A DNA stretch of 5,731 bases from Candidatus Acidifodinimicrobium mancum (GTDB lineage Archaea > Nanobdellota > Nanobdellia > Parvarchaeales > Parvarchaeaceae), in the NCBI GenBank assembly GCA_015121965.1, contig JADFAP010000025.1:1-5731 (forward strand). Direction: 5' to 3'. Within the stretch, counting starts at the first letter, position 1. Every line of letters begins with the position of its first letter. Under the pieces are notes generated by a model. It saw only the letters and a list, made by a program, of their open reading frames with translations, was not told the origin of the DNA and ran no database searches. Positions 1-5,731 of the stretch are shown here, piece by piece. Both the position numbers and the translations under genes were made by a program.

Positions 1-1454
1 CGCCTATATTCTACGTGAATGACAAGCCTCACATAGGTCATGCTTATACTATCATAATAGCAGATATACTAGCGAGGTGGCATAGGCTGAATGGAGACGA
101 TGTTTTCTTCCTGACAGGGACAGATGAACACGGTGAAAAGATACAGAAGGCGGCAGAGGCAAGTGGCATAGCTCCAAAGCAGTTCGTGGACGAGGTTGTT
201 GTAAAATACAAAGAAGCATGGAAGAAACTTAACATATCGTACAACAAATTCATAAGAACAACTGACATGGAGCATGAAGAAGCAGTCAACAAGTTCATAG
301 AGAAAATATACGAGAAGGGTGACATCTACAAAGGAGAATATGAGGGATGGTATTGCGTGCCTGACGAAACGTTTCTTACAGACTCACAGCTTGTAGACGG
401 AAAGTGCCCGGTGTGCGGGAGAGAAGTCAAGAAAGTGAAGGAGGAGGCATACTTCTTCAGGCTAAGCAAGTATAGGGACAAGATACTGAAGTTCTATGAT
501 GAGAATCCAGATTTCATAATCCCAAATTTCAGGATGTCCGAGATGTCTAATCGACTTGAGGGAGAGGTGAAGGATCTAGATATAACAAGGAAGAGTATCT
601 CTTGGGCGATACCATTCGGGCCAGACAAGAGCCATTTCGTTTACGTTTGGATAGATGCATTGACGAATTACATAAGTGCGCTTGGGTGGCCTGACGGAAA
701 GAACTTCAAGGAGTTTTGGCCTGCGGATGTCCATGTGATAGGGAAGGAGATAAACTGGTTCCATTCGGTTATATGGCCTGCTTTGCTGATGTCCGCCGGC
801 ATAGATCTACCAAAGAGGATAATGGTGCACGGATGGCTGACTGTGGACGGAAAGAAAATGAGCAAGTCGCTTGGAAACGTTGTGGATCCGGTCGCAGTAG
901 CAGACAAGTACTCTGCTGATGCTCTGAGATATTTCCTAATAAGGAGTGTGAAGCTTGGCGAGGACAGTAATTTCTCTGAGAAAGAGCTGATATCAAAGAT
1001 AAACGGCGAACTGGTATCCGATATAGGTAATCTGCTTTCAAGGACTGTATCAATGTGTAAGAAATCCTACAAGGAGATAGATGGCAGTATATACAAAGAG
1101 ACAGACATAGACATTGAAAAATACATCGACATAGAGAAGATACGTGGCTTAATGGATAACCTTATGATTTATGAGGCCTTGGATGAGATATTGAAGTTCA
1201 TAAGAACTTTGAATAGATACATAGCAGATAAGGAACCGTGGAAGCTCAATGGTGAGCAGCTTGGTGTTGCACTTTACAATCTGCTCGAAGGGCTGAGGAT
1301 GTTCTCGATCCTGATATACCCTTTTATGCCGGATACAGCCTTGGAGATATCCAAGCAGATAGGTGTGGAATTTGGATCATTGAAGGACTTGAAGTTCAAG
1401 AGGATAGTTTATAAACCTAAGATAGGAAGGCATCTCTTCAAGCGGATAGACTAG
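1..1454 (+). CDS. metG: Methionyl-tRNA synthetase, bacterial-type, 5'-truncated by window edge
   Basis: Class I aminoacyl-tRNA synthetase that charges tRNA-Met with methionine using ATP, in the cytoplasm. The frame is open from the edge and reads (T)PIFYVNDKPHIGH, so the GTG at 15 is an internal Val and probably only about 5-12 codons are missing. Counting from the Pro codon at 3: HIGH at residues 10-13 (30-41), TGTDEHG near 38-44, a zinc-knuckle insert with C118, D121, C135 and C138, the methionine-pocket segment VWIDALTNY near 214-223, KMSKS at 285-289 (855-869), and the anticodon-domain motif NRYIADKEPW at 404-413. The protein ends at LFKRID, where longer family members continue into a C-terminal EMAP/Trbp111-like tRNA-binding domain, which is absent here. 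The insert (WYCVPDETF...CPVCG) and the core resemble the Bacillus/Thermus MetRS branch rather than the double-knuckle archaeal type. It converges with the next gene. Identity is near certain; bacterial origin is inferred from motif memory. Confidence 0.97.
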   Translation, partial: PIFYVNDKPHIGHAYTIIIADILARWHRLNGDDVFFLTGTDEHGEKIQKAAEASGIAPKQFVDEVVVKYKEAWKKLNISYNKFIRTTDMEHEEAVNKFIEKIYEKGDIYKGEYEGWYCVPDETFLTDSQLVDGKCPVCGREVKKVKEEAYFFRLSKYRDKILKFYDENPDFIIPNFRMSEMSNRLEGEVKDLDITRKSISWAIPFGPDKSHFVYVWIDALTNYISALGWPDGKNFKEFWPADVHVIGKEINWFHSVIWPALLMSAGIDLPKRIMVHGWLTVDGKKMSKSLGNVVDPVAVADKYSADALRYFLIRSVKLGEDSNFSEKELISKINGELVSDIGNLLSRTVSMCKKSYKEIDGSIYKETDIDIEKYIDIEKIRGLMDNLMIYEALDEILKFIRTLNRYIADKEPWKLNGEQLGVALYNLLEGLRMFSILIYPFMPDTALEISKQIGVEFGSLKDLKFKRIVYKPKIGRHLFKRID

Positions 1455-1463
1455 ACAAAGACT

Positions 1464-3524
1464 TCATTCAACGAATATCTTGAAGTCAACTGCCACAGCA
1501 TCGTTACCTGATATTATCACGGGATTCAGATCTATGTCCTTTACATTCTTATTCTCTTCCATGAATTTTCCAAGCCTTATGATGTAACCAATGAATTCAT
1601 CAAGCATCTGGTTTCCACCGGCCGAGATTATGAGCTTTCCAACTTTTGTGTCGCTTAACTCTTCTATCTTCTGGTCAGATATCTGAGGCAGCGCAAATTC
1701 AACCTCATTGATCTCGTTGGCGTACACCCCTCCGATCCCAAGTGCAATCATTGGTCCGAATACTGGGTCCCTATGGCCTCCGAGGAGGATCTCAATCGTA
1801 TTCTTTTTTCCATTGGTTGCATCGGCATAAAGTTCCAATTTTGCATCAGCGAGCTTCTCATCCTTTATTATCTGGTTTAGACTCTTGAAGGCTTTCTCCA
1901 ACTCAGTGTAGTCTTTTATCTCAGTCACCACTCCTCCTATCTTGTTCTTATGCGCTACAGTGTGGGACGAGATCTTCAAAACGCATGGGTAGCCGATCTT
2001 TTCAGCGGCCTTCTTCAGCTCGTTCTCCTTACTTATGGTCATCCCCGTAACGGTCTTTATCCCGATCTTGTCGAATACAAGCTTAGCGTTCATTCCAAAT
2101 GAATTGACCTTGCTTTTGAATGGGACTGTCTTGGCTTTCTCCTTCTTGTACCTGTTGTATGTAGGAAACCTGTGTGAGTAGTAGAAGTAAAGGCCACTAA
2201 TTATATCCACTGCCTCGTTTGGATATTCATAGGTAGGCAAGCCTCTCTCCACAAGGAATCTCCTCGCTTTTTCCACGTTAGTCCCTCCTAGGAATACAGA
2301 GAACAGTGGAAGATTGGGCTTATTTAAATGCGTATCATATATCACCTTCGCCGTCTCCATCGGCATTGACATCTCTTGCGGTGAGAATATGACTATTGTT
2401 GGCTTGTTAAGCTCAGATACAACTTCAAGCGTATCTTTGTACCTGTCAGGAGGGGCGTCTCCAAGCATGTCTATTGGGTTATGCAGATTTGATTCAGCTG
2501 GTAGGATCTTAGATAAATCTATCACAGTCTTGTCGCCGATTTGAGCCATCTTGAGCCCCTGCTCGTTTATATGGTCGGAGGTTATCACACCACCCCCGCC
2601 GGCATTAGTCACTACGACTACTTCATCAGTCTTTATCTCGAACTTTGCCGCGTCCCGCATGAAATTGAACAAATCATCAACGTTTGACACAGTTATAGCC
2701 CCCGCTTCCTCAAATGCAAGCTCATATGCTTTATAATCTCCAGCTAATGAGCCGGTGTGGGACATGACAGCGGAGGAGGTTTTATTTGATCTTCCTCCTT
2801 TAAGTATTATCACAGGTTTCTTCTTCGTAGCTTCCTTTAAGCTGCGCAGAAACTTCTCCCCATTTACCAAGCCCTCCAAATATAGAACTATCGATTTAGT
2901 CTTCTCATCCTCCCTGAGGTAATCTATCAAGTCCGCTTCATCTATGTCTACTGCGTTCCCAACGCTTATTATCTTGCTGAAGCCTATGTCATTTGCGGAT
3001 GCATCGTCTACAATTGCGCTCAGAAGCGCTCCGCTTTGCGATATGAAGGCAGTCGAGCCCTTGAATATCTTTGTGTTCGGATCCACGAAGGTCATGTTGG
3101 CCATTGGATCCATATTTATTACGCCGAGGCAATTCGGGCCTATCACTCTTATCTTTGAGCTTTTAAGGAACGACTTAAGTTCCGTTTCCCTCTTCTCTCC
3201 AGCCTTCCCAATCTCCTTGAAGCCTGCGCTTATTATTATCGCAGCGCCGACCTTTTTCTTCTCGCAGTCTTTAAGCGCCTTTAGCACCTTGTCGGCTGGT
3301 ATAGATATAACCGCAATGTCTATCTTGTCCTTTATGTTCGTGATGGATTTGTAGCTCTTTATGCCCTGTATTTCGTCCGCGAATGGGTTCACTACGAAGA
3401 TCTTCCCCCTGTAGCTAAGCCTTATATTCTTAAGTATTGCGCTACCGACTTTATTCGGGTTTCTAGATGCGCCTATTATGGCTATCGATTCCGGATTCAA
3501 TATTTTTTCAATTGTCATACCCAT
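1464..3524 (-). CDS. acd: ADP-forming acyl-CoA (acetate-CoA) synthetase, fused alpha-beta
   Basis: Converts acyl-CoA, ADP and phosphate to the free acid, CoA and ATP, conserving energy by substrate-level phosphorylation in the cytoplasm; acetyl-CoA is the typical substrate, but aryl- or branched-chain acyl-CoAs are possible. The 686 residues match the usual length of about 700 for fused forms. In order: CoA-binding Rossmann domain (about 8-140, with IGAS at 17-20 and GPNCLG at 129-134), flavodoxin-like CoA-ligase domains (about 150-450, with SQSGAL at 162-167), and a C-terminal ATP-grasp domain (about 465-686). The phosphorylated alpha-site His is H256 in SHTGSLAG (codon 2757-2759). The beta-loop His is H525 in AHK (codon 1950-1952). 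RDPVFGP (585-591) and DLNPV (665-669) are also ATP-grasp signatures. No GNAT domain is present, which argues against a Pat-type protein acetyltransferase. Met3 (3518) is an equally plausible start: it gives MTIEKILNPESIAIIGAS, closer to the family norm. No Shine-Dalgarno is seen. The beta loop departs from the consensus (see findings). Exact substrate unknown. Confidence 0.93.
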   Translation of the reverse strand: MGMTIEKILNPESIAIIGASRNPNKVGSAILKNIRLSYRGKIFVVNPFADEIQGIKSYKSITNIKDKIDIAVISIPADKVLKALKDCEKKKVGAAIIISAGFKEIGKAGEKRETELKSFLKSSKIRVIGPNCLGVINMDPMANMTFVDPNTKIFKGSTAFISQSGALLSAIVDDASANDIGFSKIISVGNAVDIDEADLIDYLREDEKTKSIVLYLEGLVNGEKFLRSLKEATKKKPVIILKGGRSNKTSSAVMSHTGSLAGDYKAYELAFEEAGAITVSNVDDLFNFMRDAAKFEIKTDEVVVVTNAGGGGVITSDHINEQGLKMAQIGDKTVIDLSKILPAESNLHNPIDMLGDAPPDRYKDTLEVVSELNKPTIVIFSPQEMSMPMETAKVIYDTHLNKPNLPLFSVFLGGTNVEKARRFLVERGLPTYEYPNEAVDIISGLYFYYSHRFPTYNRYKKEKAKTVPFKSKVNSFGMNAKLVFDKIGIKTVTGMTISKENELKKAAEKIGYPCVLKISSHTVAHKNKIGGVVTEIKDYTELEKAFKSLNQIIKDEKLADAKLELYADATNGKKNTIEILLGGHRDPVFGPMIALGIGGVYANEINEVEFALPQISDQKIEELSDTKVGKLIISAGGNQMLDEFIGYIIRLGKFMEENKNVKDIDLNPVIISGNDAVAVDFKIFVE

Positions 3525-3530
3525 ATACAG

Positions 3531-3560
3531 CTATATATATGTATCTACTTAGTTATATTC
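3531..3560 (-). promoter_or_regulatory. Possible archaeal TATA-type promoter for the acyl-CoA synthetase gene
   Basis: Reading the minus strand toward the gene, two TATA-like stretches occur: GAATATAAC (3560-3552), centred about 32 bases before the ATG at 3524, and CATATATATAG (3541-3531), centred about 12 bases before it. The first would place a start of transcription, about 26 bases downstream, near 3530, giving an almost leaderless mRNA. This suits the lack of a Shine-Dalgarno. The second lies too close to the start codon for standard spacing. No convincing purine-rich BRE precedes either one. AT-rich spacers produce such strings by chance, so this is tentative. Confidence 0.35.
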
Positions 3561-3613
3561 GTAATCTTTTTGACGTTTTAAGTTCCATATAGTAGTGATA
3601 TATCCAAGATTAT

Positions 3614-3629
3614 CTCCTATTTTTAGGAG
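3614..3629. repeat. Perfect 6 bp inverted repeat (small hairpin or palindromic site)
   Basis: CTCCTA (3614-3619) and TAGGAG (3624-3629) are perfect reverse complements around a TTTT loop, in the spacer about 90-105 bases upstream of the acyl-CoA synthetase start and about 50 bases past the helicase stop. On the plus strand it is followed by TTTT, but no plus-strand gene reads into it. On the minus strand, where both neighbours lie, no T-run follows. It may be a regulator-binding palindrome, an mRNA 3'-end structure, or chance. Confidence 0.4.
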
Positions 3630-3650
3630 TTTTACGGCGAATATTCAGTG

Positions 3651-3676
3651 AAAAACCCATAAAATGCGTAAAAAAA
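3651..3676 (-). terminator. T-tract (archaeal-style intrinsic) terminator after lhr
   Basis: On the minus strand, four bases after the helicase stop codon, there is a run of seven T (3676-3670), then ATTTT (3665-3661) and GGGTTTTTC with five T (3655-3651). Consecutive T-tracts without an obligatory hairpin are the known form of intrinsic termination by archaeal RNA polymerase. Their place between two same-strand genes suggests the helicase transcript ends here and that the synthetase gene is transcribed separately. Termination was inferred, not measured. Confidence 0.6.
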
Positions 3677-3679
3677 CGT

Positions 3680-5731
3680 CTAATTGCTCCAATACTCCTT
3701 CGTTTCGATGTAGTTTTTCTCCGCTTCTATAACCTTGTCAATCATTAGATCTTCATCTCTCCCATACATAGACAGTATCCTGCTTGCTGTTCTGGGACCT
3801 ACGCCATAGGCAGAACCGACAATGCATGCCTTCTTTCCGTACGCCAAGTACAGTGCTGCGTTCTGCTTTATTCCCTCCATTATATTTTCTTCTGTTTTGT
3901 TAAGCGGCTTCTTCTTAAGGAACTTCTTTATTATCGGATCATAGGTCTCCTTGTATCTTATCTTGTAGAATGTTATCAGCTTCGCCCCGCATTTTCTGCA
4001 CTTCAAGTCATCTGTGTCGGCTGCATATAGCTCTCCAATTCGGTACCCACAGTTCAGGCACTGAAGGTACAGCCTCGTTTCATTCAGCCTGCTCTTCACA
4101 AGGTCCCTAAGCGTCTTTCTCGCTTCGGAGGGCCTCACGATCGACCCACCGTACGTCACCTCCAGTCCTTCGTATGAGAGAGGAGAGGCATTTCCATCGT
4201 TTACATTCACCTTTATTTCCCCTCTTTTTATCTTTCCTATTACATCCTTAACCCCGTCCAAATCTATCTTGTCCCTGAAGATCTCATTGTAAACCTCTGC
4301 ATCGACTATAGTGTCCTTCAGTATCTCTATTAGGTTCCTTATGTACGGTTTGGTGTAGTCCGCAGCCCTGCTTATGACTCCAAATCTCTTGGCTACATTG
4401 ATGAATCTATACGTATAGAGCGAGGTCTTGCGCAGATTATTCCTGAGCTCTCCTTCTGCGTCCTTTATGCTGCTAAGCATCTCTTTCATCTCTTTTAATG
4501 GCAGAAGGGTCTTGATTATTATCCTGTAAGGGTCTATCTTGCTCATCACGCTCTCCCCTATCTTTTCGCTTAGCTCCTCGCTTATAATGTATGACAATCC
4601 CTCGTTTATCTTGTTCCCAAAAGTAGAGTGTATTATGACATAACCCTGAACTCTCTCTATTACAATATCCTTGCTGTCAGGCATTATGAAAGCTGTGTCC
4701 TGCTCCTTCAGCACAGAAAATTTACTTACATATTCCTTTCTCAGCTCGGCAGCCTTCTCCGCCACGAACCTGTGGACGGGCATCAGTTCGCCCTCCCATG
4801 CTGGTATCGCCCCCAGTGAGCTTTCTGATCTCACTACGTTGACCTTTCTCCCCTCAACGTTGACTATCTTCCATGTCTCCCCCTTCATGACAAAAGCAGT
4901 CTTTGGAGTCCCGTGCTCAGCTATGAATTCCTCGTCAAGGGTCCCTATCTTCTTATTCATCTGGTTGTCTATCACCATGAATGTCTTCGTGTCAGGTATC
5001 GAGGAGATATTTGACACGTAAAATATCAGTCCTCTCTTCGTCCTTACAAGCTTCCCATTGTACTCCCTAAGCATGTAGTGATCTATAAGGAAATCAACAG
5101 CTTTTTTGAAGTCATCTTTTTCAAGCGAGGAATAAACTGTGGAACTTCGTATGAGGTTGTATATGTCATCTCTGTTGTCTACCCCGTCGATGACGCATCC
5201 AACGATCTGATGACAGAGTATATCCAAGCTGTTCCTAGGCACATCTATCCTCTCCAGTATGCCATTCTTTCGGTTGAAGTTTATTGATTCACTTTCTAGA
5301 TAATCATCCACATTTATCGTCAGAATCTTCCCCTCTGACACTCCTGTTTGGCTGTGGTTTGACCTGCCGACCCTTTGGATCAGCTTTATCACCTGCCTAG
5401 GCGACATGTACTGGATAACCATGTCGACATTTCCTATGTCTATCCCTAGCTCCATCGAGCTGGTTGCTATCACCACATCTATCTTCCCTTCCTTGAATCT
5501 ATTCTCTATGTCTGTCCTAACCTCCTTTGAAAGGGAGCTGTGGTGTACTTCTAGCTTGCTGTCGCTTAGGAACCGATTCAGCCTGGAGCCAAGCATCTCA
5601 GCCGTCTCCCTGGTATTTGTGAAGATGAGCGTGGACTTAGACTCCTTGACCGTATCTCTTATTATCTTAAGCCCGTTCGCAACTATATCATTTACTGACT
5701 GCTCCTTGGCGATCTCCTCATCCTCAGATCC
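3680..5731 (-). CDS. lhr: Lhr-family SF2 helicase, C-terminal 683 residues (N-terminus outside window)
   Basis: Large ATP-dependent 3'-5' nucleic-acid helicase implicated in archaeal DNA repair and RNA metabolism. The frame is open to the right edge and the visible part begins GSEDEEIAKEQ, so the ATG at 5596 is internal; the first RecA lobe (Walker A, DEAH-type box) is not visible. Numbering visible residues: motif IV STLIFTNTR at 33-41, HHSSLS at 63-68, motif V VVIATSSMELGIDIG at 86-100 (5432-5476), and motif VI QRVGRSNH at 119-126 (5354-5377). A winged helix follows (about 165-240), then a beta-rich segment (about 248-320) and the long Lhr-specific C-terminal region. Near the end lie a zinc ribbon C-x2-C-x16-C-x2-C at 558-581 (3989-4060), a helix-hairpin-helix-like GVGPRTASRIL at 643-653, and an AEKNYIETKEYW tail, a layout I recognise from archaeal Lhr proteins. 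The stop is TAG. Motif VI has Asn where Gly is usual. It is followed by T-tracts, so it is probably not co-transcribed with the synthetase gene. Confidence 0.95.
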   Translation of the reverse strand, partial: GSEDEEIAKEQSVNDIVANGLKIIRDTVKESKSTLIFTNTRETAEMLGSRLNRFLSDSKLEVHHSSLSKEVRTDIENRFKEGKIDVVIATSSMELGIDIGNVDMVIQYMSPRQVIKLIQRVGRSNHSQTGVSEGKILTINVDDYLESESINFNRKNGILERIDVPRNSLDILCHQIVGCVIDGVDNRDDIYNLIRSSTVYSSLEKDDFKKAVDFLIDHYMLREYNGKLVRTKRGLIFYVSNISSIPDTKTFMVIDNQMNKKIGTLDEEFIAEHGTPKTAFVMKGETWKIVNVEGRKVNVVRSESSLGAIPAWEGELMPVHRFVAEKAAELRKEYVSKFSVLKEQDTAFIMPDSKDIVIERVQGYVIIHSTFGNKINEGLSYIISEELSEKIGESVMSKIDPYRIIIKTLLPLKEMKEMLSSIKDAEGELRNNLRKTSLYTYRFINVAKRFGVISRAADYTKPYIRNLIEILKDTIVDAEVYNEIFRDKIDLDGVKDVIGKIKRGEIKVNVNDGNASPLSYEGLEVTYGGSIVRPSEARKTLRDLVKSRLNETRLYLQCLNCGYRIGELYAADTDDLKCRKCGAKLITFYKIRYKETYDPIIKKFLKKKPLNKTEENIMEGIKQNAALYLAYGKKACIVGSAYGVGPRTASRILSMYGRDEDLMIDKVIEAEKNYIETKEYWSN

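Noticed and set aside
44..325. 93-codon open frame on the minus strand
   Set aside because: Antisense to the HIGH-motif region of metG; a shadow of real coding sequence.
1101..1140. Short internal repeat in metG (DIDIEK then IDIEK)
   Set aside because: It is a brief acidic linker in a variable region of the anticodon-binding domain and does not form a DNA repeat of note.
15..1454. GTG at 15 as the true start of metG
   Set aside because: The frame is open to the left edge and the upstream codons encode PIFY, part of the conserved N-terminal TPIFYVN segment, so the start lies outside the window.
2944..3354. 136-codon open frame on the plus strand
   Set aside because: It lies wholly antisense to the CoA-binding half of the synthetase, whose motifs are intact, and its low-complexity Ser/Leu/Ile-rich product resembles no family.
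1464..3524. Protein lysine acetyltransferase (Pat-like) identity
   Set aside because: Pat-type proteins add a GNAT domain and are longer (near 900 residues); this protein ends after the ATP-grasp domain and keeps both catalytic His residues.
3614..3634. Hairpin plus TTTT as a bacterial rho-independent terminator
   Set aside because: The T-run follows the hairpin only on the plus strand, where no gene reads toward it, and the six-pair stem is weak.
3572..3680. Inverted pair GACGTTTT (3572-3579) and AAAACGTC (3673-3680) flanking the spacer
   Set aside because: Eight AT-rich bases about 93 bp apart, one copy running into the helicase stop codon; no duplication or mobile-element content between them, so chance is likely.
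4671..5021. 116-codon open frame on the plus strand
   Set aside because: Antisense to the well-supported helicase coding region and without a recognisable domain.
3680..5596. ATG at 5596 as the start of the helicase gene
   Set aside because: The frame stays open to 5731 and encodes STLIFTNTRETAE immediately before it, which is helicase motif IV; the gene extends beyond the window.

Overview
The window looks like ordinary chromosomal DNA from an archaeon. Three lines of evidence support this. The helicase has the archaeal Lhr layout, with a late zinc ribbon and a GVGP-containing tail. The acyl-CoA synthetase is a fused ADP-forming enzyme, a type common in archaea. Codon use is rich in ATA (Ile) and AGG/AGA (Arg), and start sites lack clear Shine-Dalgarno sequences. 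A small-genome DPANN lineage (Micrarchaeota/ARMAN-like) or a Thermoplasmata-like lineage would fit, but this is inference and the sequence alone does not settle it. The methionyl-tRNA synthetase looks bacterial in type, which may reflect horizontal transfer.

Layout: (1) positions 1-1454, plus strand, methionyl-tRNA synthetase (metG), missing only its first few codons at the left edge. (2) Positions 1464-3524, minus strand, a complete single-chain ADP-forming acyl-CoA synthetase of 686 residues, with alpha (CoA-ligase) and beta (ATP-grasp) parts fused in that order. It converges on metG with a 9 bp gap. (3) Positions 3525-3679, a 155 bp AT-rich spacer with T-tracts that probably terminate the helicase transcript, a small perfect hairpin, and TATA-like sequences that may drive the synthetase gene. 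(4) Positions 3680-5731, minus strand, the C-terminal 683 residues of an Lhr-family superfamily 2 helicase, whose N-terminal ATPase lobe lies beyond the right edge.

The three genes belong to unrelated processes: translation, energy conservation by substrate-level phosphorylation, and DNA repair or RNA metabolism. Nothing indicates that they work as one system. I found no mobile element, CRISPR array, RNA gene or novel multi-gene system. The points worth a second look are modest: a bacterial-type MetRS lacking the C-terminal tRNA-binding domain, a divergent ATP-grasp active-site loop in the synthetase, an unusual Lhr motif VI, and the spacer hairpin.
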